From Synechococcus sp. J7-Johnson (lineage in GTDB: Bacteria; Cyanobacteriota; Cyanobacteriia; PCC-6307; Cyanobiaceae): a stretch of DNA of 60,269 nt. Both the position numbers and the translations under genes were made by a program. Each line of letters opens with the position of its first letter. Within the stretch, counting starts at the first letter, position 1. The stretch is from contig NZ_JAGQBU010000017.1 of assembly GCF_024345795.1 (NCBI RefSeq), positions 1 to 60,269 on the forward strand, given 5' to 3'. The notes beneath the pieces are model-generated. The model was not told where the DNA came from and did not search any database. It saw only the letters and a program-made list of their open reading frames with translations. Positions 52,591 through 60,269 of this stretch are shown here, piece after piece.

Positions 52591-52962
52591 ATGCCGATCA
52601 ATCCCGTCACCTGGTTCGAGCTGAACGTGCACGACATCGAACGTGCCAAGGCTTTTTACGCCGCGGTTTTCCAGGTGGAGTTCCAGGACATGTCGAACCC
52701 TGAGATGGACTACTGGTGCTTTCCGATGGACGACAAGCAGATGGGCGCCGGAGGCGCGCTGATGCGCATGGCCGGCTGCGAGCCCGGCAAGGGCGGAACC
52801 ATGGTGTACTTCAGCTGCGACGACTGCGCCGTGGAAGAAAGCCGCGTGGTGCCCGCCGGCGGTCAGGTCTGCCGCCCGAAAATGGCGATCGGCGAATTCG
52901 GCTTCATCTCGGTGGTGCTCGACACGGAGGGCAATCCGATCGGGCTCCATTCCATGCGTTGA
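52591..52962 (+). CDS. VOC-family protein, 123 aa
   Basis: INPVTWFELNVHDIERAKAF and YAAVFQVEFQDM form the first beta-alpha-beta unit. MVYFSCDDCAVEESRVVPAG and GFISVVLDTEGNPIGLHSMR form the second, the pattern of the glyoxalase/bleomycin-resistance superfamily of the YdcG/PhnB-like kind. Neither the substrate nor metal binding can be assigned. The ATG at 52591 is set by the domain start. The open frame upstream has no homology. The gene is divergent from mtnA. Confidence 0.82.
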   Translation: MPINPVTWFELNVHDIERAKAFYAAVFQVEFQDMSNPEMDYWCFPMDDKQMGAGGALMRMAGCEPGKGGTMVYFSCDDCAVEESRVVPAGGQVCRPKMAIGEFGFISVVLDTEGNPIGLHSMR

Positions 52963-52979
52963 TCCCGTATGTCGCGACT

Positions 52980-54947
52980 TCAGCGCACACCTGCTGGATC
53001 CCACGCCTCGGGACCGATCACGAAGAGGATGTCGCCCGCCATCAGGCGAGTGTGGCCGTGGGGATGCGTGATGGGTTCGCCGGTGCGGGTGATCGCCAGG
53101 ATCGTGACATTGTGCTCTGCGCGAAGGCCGCAACTGGCGATGGTGTGGCCCACCAGCGGTGACTGCTCGCCCAGGCGCAGGGAGTGGGTGGTGAGGTGGG
53201 GAACTGCCACGCGCAGGTCGCTCACCGCCGTTGACTCCGGCGAGAGGCTGCGAGCCATCTGGCGCCAGTCGCCGCGCACCTCACCGATCAGACGCTTGAT
53301 GTCGTCGCGGGGCACGAGCATCCGCGCCAGCACGCGGGAGAAGACCTCGATCGACACCTCGAGTTCATCGGCGATCACCTCATCGGCCCCAAGGGCCAGC
53401 AGGGTTTCCACCTCGCGCAGGTAGCGGCTGCGAACGAGGATGAAGGCGTCGGGAGCAAAGCGGCGCGCCAGTTCCACGATGCGCCGGGCACCGGCGGGAT
53501 CATCGATCACCACCACGATGGCGCGGGCCTGATCGGCATGCACCAGACGCAGGATCGGCTCCTGGCTGGCATCGCCGTAGTGAATCGGCTCGCCAGCGCT
53601 GAGGGCATCGCGCACGATCGCGGCGTTCACATCCAGCACGGCATAGGGGATGTCGCAGCGGCGGGCCGTGCGGGCCAGGTTGGCGCCGGTGACGCCGAAG
53701 CCCACGATCAGGATGTGGCCGCTGAGGCCATCGGTGCTGCCTGAACTGACCGGCACCAGGCGGCGGCGCTCAAGCCGCCGCAGTGGGGTGGTGGCCACCC
53801 AGGCTGCCAGCCTGGGACCAGCGGCCACAAGCGCCGGGGTGAGCATCATGCTGAGCACGGCCACATCGAGCACGATCTGGAAGATGTCTGGCCCGAGCAG
53901 GCCGGTGCTCACGCCGGCCTTGGTGGCCACCAGGGAGAATTCACCCACCTGGGCGAGCGCCAGGCCGGTGAGCACGGAGCCGCCCAGGGGCAGGCCCACC
54001 ACCAGGGCCGAGCCGGCGGCCACCAGGGGTTTGACCAGCACCACCCCCAGGGTGAGGAGCAGCAGATCGAGCGGGTTGGCGAGGAAGAACTGGATGTCGA
54101 GCAGCATGCCGATCGACACGAAGAACAGACTCATCAACACATCGCGGAAGGGCAGCATCACCGCCACTGCCTGATGGGAATACTCCGACTCCGAGAGAAT
54201 GAAACCCGCCAGAAAAGCACCCAGCGCCAGTGACAATCCCAGCGACTGGGTCATCATCGCGATCCCCACGCAAAGGCTGAACACTCCGAGCAGAAAGGCT
54301 TCCGAACTGCGGGTGCGGGTGATGCGCTCCAACAGCCAGGGCACGATCCAGCGCCAGGCCAACCAGGCCACCAGGGCCACCAGGGCAATCCTCCCCAGCA
54401 GGGCCAAAATCGCCCCTGCTCCCGTCGCCGCCCCCACGCCCGCGAGCAGGGGAGCCATCAGCATCACCGGAACCACACCCACATCCTGATAGATCAGGAT
54501 TGCCAAAGTGGTGCGCCCATGCGGTGTTTCCAGCTCGGCACGCTCCTGAAGCATGCGCAAGACGATGGCCGTGCTGGAGAGCGCCACCACGAAGCCCACA
54601 TACAGCCCCTGGCCGGGGGAGAGCCCCAGCCCCGTGCAGATCGCCCCCACCAGGGCTGCCGTTCCAAAGAACTGCAAGGATCCGCCGATCAGAAAGTGTC
54701 GTCGTAGACGCGCCACATCCGCCAGAGAGATCTCAAGCCCGATCACGAACAGCAGCAGCACAACTCCGATCTCGGCCAGCAGTTCGATCTCGTGCACGTT
54801 CTGCACCAGCCGGAACAGATCCGGCCCCGCCAGAACACCAGCTACCAGTAGGCCGATCGAACTGGGAATGCTGAAGCGGTGACAGAGCACCACCGCCACG
54901 GCCGACATCGTGAAGATCACGACAATGTCGAGCAGGAGGGATGTCAT
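52980..54947 (-). CDS. Kef-type cation/proton antiporter with RCK domain, 655 aa
   Basis: The N-terminal Na+/H+ exchanger-type membrane domain has about 12 helices. These include VIFTMSAVAVVLCHRFSIPS, VLLLFVIGLEISL and LSLALGAFLAGFILSESEYS. A TrkA-N/RCK Rossmann domain follows (ILIVGFGVTGANLARTARRC, IHYGDASQEPILRLVHADQA), and then a TrkA-C-like domain at the end (EQSPLVGHTIASCGLRAEHN). It is a CPA2-family antiporter, probably K+/H+, regulated by nucleotide binding. ATG 54947 excludes a short non-homologous extension. Confidence 0.9.
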   Translation of the reverse strand: MTSLLLDIVVIFTMSAVAVVLCHRFSIPSSIGLLVAGVLAGPDLFRLVQNVHEIELLAEIGVVLLLFVIGLEISLADVARLRRHFLIGGSLQFFGTAALVGAICTGLGLSPGQGLYVGFVVALSSTAIVLRMLQERAELETPHGRTTLAILIYQDVGVVPVMLMAPLLAGVGAATGAGAILALLGRIALVALVAWLAWRWIVPWLLERITRTRSSEAFLLGVFSLCVGIAMMTQSLGLSLALGAFLAGFILSESEYSHQAVAVMLPFRDVLMSLFFVSIGMLLDIQFFLANPLDLLLLTLGVVLVKPLVAAGSALVVGLPLGGSVLTGLALAQVGEFSLVATKAGVSTGLLGPDIFQIVLDVAVLSMMLTPALVAAGPRLAAWVATTPLRRLERRRLVPVSSGSTDGLSGHILIVGFGVTGANLARTARRCDIPYAVLDVNAAIVRDALSAGEPIHYGDASQEPILRLVHADQARAIVVVIDDPAGARRIVELARRFAPDAFILVRSRYLREVETLLALGADEVIADELEVSIEVFSRVLARMLVPRDDIKRLIGEVRGDWRQMARSLSPESTAVSDLRVAVPHLTTHSLRLGEQSPLVGHTIASCGLRAEHNVTILAITRTGEPITHPHGHTRLMAGDILFVIGPEAWDPAGVR

Positions 54948-54948
54948 G

Positions 54949-55356
54949 TCACTGCCACGTGCGGCCATCGGTGCTGCGGTAGGTTCCACCTCCCTGATTG
55001 CCGCCGCCGGCTCCCAGGGCCTGCATCAGCAGGTAGACCTCCAGGCTGTCTCCCTTGCGATCGATGGTCTGCTTGAAGCAGAACGCAAAGGGATAGAAGT
55101 CGGGCTTGAGCACCAGCTCGCGGAGGAGACTGCGGCGGGTGACCTCAAGCTTGTAAAGCTTGCAATCCTTGAGCAGAAATGCCAGATCCTGGCCGTTGAG
55201 GGTGGTCTTGAACACGCGGCCGCCCTTTTGGGCCACCTCCTGCTGCAGCCGCTCAAGCCGCCGGGCGGGTGAGTTCCAGACGTGCAGCGTTGTGATCAGC
55301 ACCAGGACAAAACCGCCCACCAGGGCCAGGGCAGGGAGGGGCCTGAATGCAGCCAT
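54949..55356 (-). CDS. Membrane-anchored protein of unknown function, 135 aa
   Basis: A single N-terminal helix (PLPALALVGGFVLVLITTLHVW) precedes a soluble domain (RRLERLQQEVAQKGGRVFKT, YPFAFCFKQTIDRKGDSLEV) with a Gly-rich C-terminus. Its stop is one nucleotide from the Kef-type antiporter start on the same strand, so it is probably a co-expressed accessory protein. The family is not recognised. Confidence 0.65.
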   Translation of the reverse strand: MAAFRPLPALALVGGFVLVLITTLHVWNSPARRLERLQQEVAQKGGRVFKTTLNGQDLAFLLKDCKLYKLEVTRRSLLRELVLKPDFYPFAFCFKQTIDRKGDSLEVYLLMQALGAGGGNQGGGTYRSTDGRTWQ

Positions 55357-55493
55357 GGGCGAAGCCCGGGCGAAGTTTCAGGCTACCGGGGCTCAGGTGG
55401 GAGCCCTGAGACGATCTCAGCCTGGTGTCCGAGGACCGTGCTGTCGGCAAGACGGCACCGGACTTGCCGGGTCACGGCGTCTGGATGGAAGGG

Positions 55494-56072
55494 TCAGGCA
55501 GTGCCTGGCCGCCGCTGGAACAAGACTGCATAACCCATGGCCATAAGCCCACTGTTTCGGAGCGCACTACCGATCGTCTGAAGGATGTCTGGGGAGGGAA
55601 TGAGCGCCAGAAGCAGATTCAGGGAGAGACCCGATGCAAAGAGCAGCAGGGGCCACCGGGGCCGCCAGCCCGCAAGCAGTGCCGACCAGCCGAACAGGAA
55701 GCCTCCGATCACCATGACGGCACCGTGGACCGTGTACAGGGTGCCCAAACGAGACCACAAGGCCTCGTAGGTGGGAATTCCCTCAGCGATGGCATACAGA
55801 GTTGTGTGGGCAAAGTAAGTGAAAGCAACTCCATAGAGACCTGCACCGATGAGGCCAAGCAGGTTTTGCCGCGGTTCATACACGGCGTAGAGACCGAGAA
55901 GCAACCAGGGCATCGGCAGGAAGGCGACGTAGTTGAGCCAGAGCTGGGCTGTCGAGAAGCCGCCGTGGAACCACTCCAAGACGTCCGTGGTCAAGTGCAG
56001 CGCTGGTGCGACAACAGCGGCGATACCCACGGCCATGGCCAACTGGGACCGGGGAGGTTCACGATGGTTCAT
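55494..56072 (-). CDS. Six-helix membrane protein of unknown function, 192 aa
   Basis: Hydrophobic helices (AMAVGIAAVVAPALHLTTDV, LWLNYVAFLPMPWLLLGLYA, LLGLIGAGLYGVAFTYFAHT and others) cover most of the chain, with conserved-looking charged residues DVLEWFHGG. No family is recognised. It follows the next-upstream gene (56085-56510) after 12 nt on the same strand, and both look like one operon. GC is lower than in the core region. Confidence 0.65.
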   Translation of the reverse strand: MNHREPPRSQLAMAVGIAAVVAPALHLTTDVLEWFHGGFSTAQLWLNYVAFLPMPWLLLGLYAVYEPRQNLLGLIGAGLYGVAFTYFAHTTLYAIAEGIPTYEALWSRLGTLYTVHGAVMVIGGFLFGWSALLAGWRPRWPLLLFASGLSLNLLLALIPSPDILQTIGSALRNSGLMAMGYAVLFQRRPGTA

Positions 56073-56084
56073 CGGCAGAAAGGA

Positions 56085-56510
56085 TCAGGCCACATGCTCC
56101 TGGCTGGCGAAGGCCTGATGCCTGGAAAGGCGAAGCCTTGGCATGGCGGCGAAGACGAACAGCATGACCATGTAGACCGAGCCTGAGACTTGATCTCGGC
56201 TGCTGATGGACTGCGCGATGGACCGTTCCTGAAGGATCATGGCGAGGGTTAACTCCGCTGCAATGACAAGGACCAGGGCCAGGCCGCCAGTGATCAGCGA
56301 GCGGATCGGTGAGCAGATTGCAGGAAAGCGGCGAAGAATATGCCCGGCTGCCAAGTAGATGACCACAGCCATGATCGGCATCTCCGCAAGTTCCGCCCAT
56401 CGTTCACCGATGCGCGGGACAACGAGGGGGACCCTGAGCAGGCCGAGCAGGAACCCGGCACCCAGAACGATGACGGCATACGCGAGACCAGCCTGGATGA
56501 CTTTTGACAT
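56085..56510 (-). CDS. Four-helix membrane protein of unknown function, 141 aa
   Basis: The protein starts MSKVIQAGLAYAVIVLGAGF. Helices alternate with charged loops (RIGERWAELAEMPIMAVVIY, SISSRDQVSGSVYMVMLFVF). The G-x-x-x-x-x-x-R-x-x-L-V-P-R-x-G-E-R-x-A-E-L-x-E-x-P pattern resembles a small conserved membrane family common in proteobacteria, without known function. The ATG at 56510 is chosen over one 12 codons upstream. It is probably co-transcribed with the six-helix gene. Confidence 0.65.
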   Translation of the reverse strand: MSKVIQAGLAYAVIVLGAGFLLGLLRVPLVVPRIGERWAELAEMPIMAVVIYLAAGHILRRFPAICSPIRSLITGGLALVLVIAAELTLAMILQERSIAQSISSRDQVSGSVYMVMLFVFAAMPRLRLSRHQAFASQEHVA

Positions 56511-56813
56511 GGCTGAGCAGGGCAAGGATATTTGATTAAAAGACATCCCGTGCTCCCATTATCTGACGCCTGAACTCAGCCGCGACGAGAAGAGGCTCGG
56601 CCGGAGTGAATGGATAGAACACTTCACGTCAACTCCGTGAGCACCCTCAACTGAGCCAGTTCCTGGACCCGCGAGTGGCTTGCTCGTCAACGAACTGGCT
56701 GGTGAACACATCAGTGAGCCTGACTGACTTCTCGTTGACGGTGTATGGAGACCCATGGCGCCGCTCCTGCCAGCCATCCAGACTGCAAAGGCAGCTCAGC
56801 CACCCCCGGGGCC
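56511..56813. other. 303-nt gap without a recognisable gene
   Basis: Only short, unremarkable frames are present, and base composition is more AT-rich than in flanking core genes. It must contain the promoters of the divergent flanking genes. Confidence 0.4.
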
Positions 56814-57563
56814 ATGGGTCCACTCTCCCCGCTCGTGAACACCCTGCGCCGCACGCCACCGCTGGTTTTCGCCATGGCGTTGCTGGCCACGGGTCTGGTG
56901 GTGGCCAGCAGTGTGCTTGTGAAGGGGATCCGCCGCGGCAACGACACCATCACCGTGACCGGTTCCAGCACCGAGCGCATCACCAGCGACTTCGTGGACT
57001 GGACCGTGGAAGTGGCCCGGAGCGCACCGACCCTGCAGGCCTCCTATCAGGAGCTGCAGCCGGAGGTACAGCGCACCATCGCCTTCCTGCGGCAGCAGGG
57101 CATCGCCGCCGATGCCATCAGCCGCAACCCGATCAAGTCTGAAAAGGCAGACGTGCGCGACTCACGCACCGGTGTGCTGCAATCCACCACCTTCACCACC
57201 CGCCAGCAGATCCGCATCAGCAGCCCTGAGGTGGAGAAGGTGGCCACGGTGGCCCAGCAGATCGGTGAGCTCGTGGGCCAGGGGGTGCCTCTCACCATCA
57301 ACGATCCGGCCTACACATACACCAGGCTCTCCGAAAAGCGGGTGGACATGCTCGCCAAAGCCACCCGCGATGCCCGGCAACGCGCCCGCGAGATCGCGCG
57401 CCAGGCCGGCTCCCGCATCGGCGTGATCACCCAGGCCGACACCGGCTCCTTCCAGATCACCGTGCCCAACTCCACAGAGATGAGCAGCTACGGCTCCTAC
57501 GACACCACCACGATCGAGAAGGACATCACCGCTGTGATGGGTGTGACTTTCCGGGTGGAATGA
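56814..57563 (+). CDS. SIMPL domain (DUF541) periplasmic protein, 249 aa
   Basis: After an N-terminal helix (LVFAMALLATGLVVASSVLV) come ITVTGSSTERITSDFVDWTV and EVARSAPTLQ, then a central helical segment (FLRQQGIAADAISRNPIKSE) and KATRDARQRAREIARQAGSR, ending DITAVMGVTFRVE. This is the typical SIMPL/DUF541 fold found in oxidative-stress and envelope-related proteins. The ATG at 56814 leaves a short basic n-region. Confidence 0.88.
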   Translation: MGPLSPLVNTLRRTPPLVFAMALLATGLVVASSVLVKGIRRGNDTITVTGSSTERITSDFVDWTVEVARSAPTLQASYQELQPEVQRTIAFLRQQGIAADAISRNPIKSEKADVRDSRTGVLQSTTFTTRQQIRISSPEVEKVATVAQQIGELVGQGVPLTINDPAYTYTRLSEKRVDMLAKATRDARQRAREIARQAGSRIGVITQADTGSFQITVPNSTEMSSYGSYDTTTIEKDITAVMGVTFRVE

Positions 57564-57599
57564 GCCGGGTGGAGTGAGGGGCCGGCCCAGAGTCAGGCG

Positions 57600-58232
57600 T
57601 CACCTCGCCCCGATGGCGACAACGGCCTGCAGGAGTTCTGTCGCCCGTTGAATGATGGGTGCGGCCATCGGTTCTCGCTGCATGACGTTCATCGGACCTT
57701 CGCCAAAGTACAGACCATCGGAGACAAGGAAGGTCAGGCGGATGTTGTCGCGTTCCGGTGGCGCCCGCCTTGCCTCCTTCCAGGGACCGATGGCGTTGAC
57801 GACAGGTTGGGACATCGCGAAGAGGCCCTGAACCAGGCGCGCCATCGCTGGAGCGTCGTCGAGCACAGATATCCTGCCGCTCTGATTGACGTAGCGAACG
57901 CCTCCATCGGAATAAGCCGCCAGCGTATCCAGGCCTCCAGCAAGAGGGACTTCGATGATCACGCCGAACAGTTGTCTGGAAGACACTGACTCACCGAGAT
58001 AGCGCAATTTCTGATAGGCCAGGTACCGGATCCGCCCGTCCTGGCTCTCATCAGCCGCCAGGGTCCGAAGCGCCTGGAGATCCGGCAGAGCCGACGCCAG
58101 AGTGGCTTGCCACGGTGCTGGCTCCTCACCTGAACGTGCCAGGAAGGCTGAGGCGTCGTCGCAGAACAACAGGTTGTAGATCGTGTTAGCCACCTCGGAG
58201 GGATAAGGGAAATACGGGGGGTGAGGAGGCAT
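57600..58232 (-). CDS. Protein of unknown function, 210 aa
   Basis: The intact frame begins MPPHPPYFPYPSEVANTIYN, has a soluble alpha/beta character with GVIIEVPLAGGLDTLAAYSD and LTFLVSDGLYFGEGPMNVMQ, and lacks membrane helices. Codon use is ordinary for the region. I do not recognise a family. The segment IYNLLFCDDASAF may be a useful search seed. Confidence 0.6.
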   Translation of the reverse strand: MPPHPPYFPYPSEVANTIYNLLFCDDASAFLARSGEEPAPWQATLASALPDLQALRTLAADESQDGRIRYLAYQKLRYLGESVSSRQLFGVIIEVPLAGGLDTLAAYSDGGVRYVNQSGRISVLDDAPAMARLVQGLFAMSQPVVNAIGPWKEARRAPPERDNIRLTFLVSDGLYFGEGPMNVMQREPMAAPIIQRATELLQAVVAIGAR

Positions 58233-58376
58233 GATCGCCGCTGGCGGGGAGCTTTTGCAGGATGTGAGTGTGAGGCAGGCGAGAGGGGCAGGAGTTCAGC
58301 CATGGGGAAAGGCCCATGGGATGGCGATGCAACCCTCCCTTGGCATGGCCGCCGGAGAGCAGAAACCTGAAACGGC

Positions 58377-58958
58377 TCAAGCCGTTGGCTCGGGTGAATG
58401 CCGCAGACACTCACCCTGTGGCTGCATCAGGCAGCGTTGCCGAAGCCTCTCAAAATAACTGTCCTGGAGGATATACATCCTCCTCACATCCTGGTAGCGG
58501 CCACCACTGAAGAACTCCTTGACGAAATAACCCTCTTCGGTAAAGCCACAGCTTTCATAAAGGCGAATCGCTCTTTGGTTCTCGATGGCAACCAGGAGAT
58601 AGACCTTGTGGAGGTTCATGATGCTGAAAGCATAGTCCAGCGCTCTGCCGATGAGATCCCTGGCAAAGCCCTTCCCTTGATGAACAGGGTCAATGATAAT
58701 CTGGAATTCAGCCCGGCGGTGGATGTAATCGATCTCAATGAGCTCAACCAGTCCGACAAGCTGCTGCTGGCTGTCTTCAGCAATGAATCGACGCTCGGCG
58801 TTATCGTGAATATGCCTGTTGTAGAGCTCTTCAAGTTCATCAAAAGATTCATAGGGCTCTTCGAACCAGTAGGACATGATTTGTCGATTATTGTTCAGGC
58901 GATGAACAAAGCGCAGGTCCTTGCGTTCAAGCGCGCGAAGCGAAAGATCACTGCTCAT
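58377..58958 (-). CDS. speG: SpeG-type spermidine N-acetyltransferase, 193 aa
   Basis: The GNAT chain begins MSSDLSLRALERKDLRFVHR. It has YWFEEPYESFDELEELYNRH, the polyamine-binding RRFIAEDS region, IDYIHRRAEFQIIIDPVHQG and the acetyl-CoA P-loop HQGKGFARDLIG. Residues ENQRAIRLYESCGFTEEGYF complete the fold. This matches SpeG, which acetylates spermidine/spermine to relieve polyamine stress. The C-terminus is slightly extended. The gene is AT-rich compared with neighbours, hinting at horizontal acquisition from a proteobacterium. Confidence 0.88.
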   Translation of the reverse strand: MSSDLSLRALERKDLRFVHRLNNNRQIMSYWFEEPYESFDELEELYNRHIHDNAERRFIAEDSQQQLVGLVELIEIDYIHRRAEFQIIIDPVHQGKGFARDLIGRALDYAFSIMNLHKVYLLVAIENQRAIRLYESCGFTEEGYFVKEFFSGGRYQDVRRMYILQDSYFERLRQRCLMQPQGECLRHSPEPTA

Positions 58959-58998
58959 GGCGACAATCTGTCCTGGATGTAAGAGTCATACCAGTGGC

Positions 58999-59355
58999 TC
59001 ACTCCGCAGTGCGCACAGGATCGCGGCAAAAGCCGCTGCTGCTGATCAGCCCGGCAGGCAGGTAACCCCAGGCTGGGTCGGAACTGAAGCTGTACATCTG
59101 CCGACCGGCGCGTTCCACCTTGAACAACGTCCAGCTGTTGCGCTCGCAGCTGAGGCCGATCACCGCCCGGCCATCAGCCAGGGGCACCTCCACGTGCCGG
59201 ATGCCGTCATACACGTAGAGCAGGCGTGCCTTGGCATGCTCCAGCAGCGCCGTCAGGGGCTGACCCTGGGCCTGGGGCTGGGCAGTTGCAGCAAGCGGCA
59301 GGCACAGCACGATCGCCAGCGACACCAGCTTCGCCACGCCAAGACCACAAGCCAT
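58999..59355 (-). CDS. Secreted protein of unknown function, 118 aa
   Basis: ATG 59355 gives MACGLGVAKLVSLAIVLCLP and LAATAQ, a clear signal peptide. The mature part carries YDGIRHVEVPLADGRAVIGL, a cysteine pair spaced far apart (LSCERN and GFCRD), and WGYLPAGLISSSG. No family is recognised. The open frame upstream of the ATG lacks a signal and is ignored. Confidence 0.68.
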   Translation of the reverse strand: MACGLGVAKLVSLAIVLCLPLAATAQPQAQGQPLTALLEHAKARLLYVYDGIRHVEVPLADGRAVIGLSCERNSWTLFKVERAGRQMYSFSSDPAWGYLPAGLISSSGFCRDPVRTAE

Positions 59356-59639
59356 GGGAAAAGGATCCGCTTTCCACCAGCCTGCCAGTCCTGTGGCCGC
59401 AAGCGAACCCCGCCATGCCAAACGACATCCCGACGCCGGGGCAATGACTAGGTTGCCGAACAACAGCATGGTCAGCCGATGAACGACCAATCCTGGGATC
59501 GGGGGGTGAGTAAGGGACTCACCCGCTCGATCGAGTCTGTGCGCAACTCGTGCCGTAGCCCTCGCCTAGCTCCTACACCAGTCGAGGCTCTTCAGCTGAT
59601 GCGCTGAAACGACACAAGACACGCCAACTCACTTTGGCA

Positions 59640-59745
59640 AAGAACCTCAAAGAGATATCCCCAAATGCGGAAGATCACTGGACAACATTGATGCAAACTC
59701 CAGGCAGACCAACTCGCCACGGCCTGGGATAGAGGGAGAGGATAT
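59640..59745 (-). pseudogene. MazF-like toxin fragment
   Basis: On the minus strand, SIPGRGELVCLEFASMLSS resembles the MazF/PemK N-terminus (Y-I-P-x-R-G-D-L-V-W-L-D-F). The similarity stops after about 15 residues and the frame ends at a stop. It follows the MazE-like remnant in the correct gene order. Confidence 0.4.
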
Positions 59746-59792
59746 CAAAAGGCTTCAAGTGCGACAAGCTCTCCGCTTTCTGCAGAGGAATG

Positions 59793-59985
59793 TTGATCAT
59801 CAGATGTCATCCCCGGCAGCCAGCAGATCATCCGTCTAGAGGCGAAGGGAAATCGCTGGTTTCAGAACCAACTCACAATCATGAGTGGTCAGGCTCAACT
59901 TGATACCAACCACAATGCCTATCTGCTCAGCCAACCTACGCGGGATCTGACGCCAAGGCTGTTCCACCACTTTTGACTCGAGTCT
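59793..59985 (-). pseudogene. MazE/AbrB-type antitoxin, frameshifted
   Basis: The minus strand gives QKWWNSLGVR in one frame (compare K-K-W-G-N-S-L-G-V-R). After a frameshift IPRRLAEQIGIVVGIKLSLT and VLKPAIS follow, and then, past an in-frame stop, TDDLLAAGDDI. These are the AbrB-like DNA-binding region and the C-terminal toxin-binding start of MazE antitoxins. One frameshift and one stop show it is a relic. Confidence 0.6.
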
Positions 59986-60269
59986 GCGTGCGAATGGAAA
60001 CGCTATACAGAATGCTTACCCGCTTTGGGCTGCAATCGCTTGTGCTCCCATCTGCTCCCATCTCTCAACGGCCAAGATCAGAAGCGGGCTGGACTTGATT
60101 GGGATTGCAGACAGCCAAGGCTCCCGTCTTCTGCATCTGGATGTTGGACTAAGCCGCTGCGCGGCAGATTCAAAGCCAGCATAGTCAGAGTCATGCAAGA
60201 TGGCCAGAAACTGATGAGTTGATTGGCGGGCAGCCTGGGCTCCAGCAGCAGGCTCGTTCGCCAGTCGAT

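Larger units (their letters stand above)
59356..60269. other. 914-nt stretch with no intact gene; holds toxin-antitoxin relics
   Basis: Apart from the MazEF-like remnant annotated separately, the sequence shows only short frames. A minus-strand frame open from the right edge to 60016 (LHDSDYAGFESAAQRL) could be the 3' end of a gene outside the window, but is not recognised. Composition is more AT-rich than the core. Confidence 0.4.

Noticed and set aside
58231-58458. Plus-strand frame of 75 codons near speG
   Set aside because: It overlaps the ends of two minus-strand genes and has no ribosome binding site or recognisable domain.

Overview
The window is a piece of a GC-rich picocyanobacterial chromosome, most likely a Cyanobium or Synechococcus of the alpha-cyanobacterial group. 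The evidence is photosystem and chloroplast-type genes (psbX, ycf66, a high-light-inducible protein, CP12, a YggT/Ycf19-type protein), an LpxB-like protein of the cyanobacterial type, a Mg-type HemB, and a circularly permuted two-piece tmRNA, an arrangement known from this clade. Nearly the whole window is dense chromosomal coding sequence. It has no rRNA, no CRISPR array, and no prophage. Mobile or decaying DNA is limited to an IS630-type transposase end at the left edge and a few gene remnants.

Layout. 1-1.3 kb: transposase fragment and small secreted or lipoprotein genes. 1.35-11.5 kb: aspartoacylase-like hydrolase, glutathione transferase, DUF2301 membrane protein, ABC-F ATPase, CP12, ObgE, a MalK/GgtA-type ABC ATPase, MutS2 and a VOC protein. 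11.6-19 kb: HemB, a pentameric ligand-gated ion channel homologue, a DnaJ-type co-chaperone, a periplasmic thioredoxin-like protein, a cyclic-nucleotide-binding protein, a compact DUF2092/small-protein operon, a bestrophin-like membrane protein and degenerate DNA. 19.2-31.6 kb: ssrA, an RNA methyltransferase, a SWIM/SNF2 pair, polysaccharide deacetylase, two envelope proteins, Smc, a PRC-barrel protein and MsrB. 31.6-43.3 kb: LpxB-like protein, tRNA-Leu(GAG), AccC, YggT, PsbX, Ycf66, two beta-propeller-like lipoproteins, an HIT-ABC exporter-HLIP operon, YifB/ComM, RpsU, DUF3747 and peptide deformylase. 43.3-55.4 kb: S9 peptidase and GltS-like symporter, aldolase/SDR fusion, oxidoreductase and CorA, an alpha-amylase remnant, MtnA, a second VOC protein and a Kef-type antiporter. 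55.5-60.3 kb: membrane proteins, a SIMPL protein, SpeG and a broken MazEF-like module. This last part is more AT-rich and accessory in character.

Functional themes. Photosynthesis and carbon metabolism are represented by CP12, PsbX, Ycf66, HLIP, HemB and AccC. RNA and protein quality control is represented by ssrA, Def, MsrB, the DnaJ-type protein, ABC-F and ObgE. DNA maintenance is represented by Smc, MutS2, YifB and the SNF2/SWIM pair. Several translationally coupled operons are visible from 4-nt or zero-gap junctions: the GST-DUF2301-ABC-F run, SNF2-SWIM, DUF883-like/holin-like, the DUF2092 operon, HIT-ABC-HLIP, and S9 peptidase-GltS.

The most unusual gene is the Cys-loop-receptor-type channel homologue at 12708-13814. 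Other points of interest are the permuted tmRNA with tag ANNIVAFSRQPAPVAA, a CP12 without its N-terminal cysteine pair, an MtnA whose C-terminus runs antisense into an amylase relic, and a lipoprotein gene that seems to need a CTG start. I did not find a convincing new multi-gene system. All assignments come from reading motifs by eye, without database searches.
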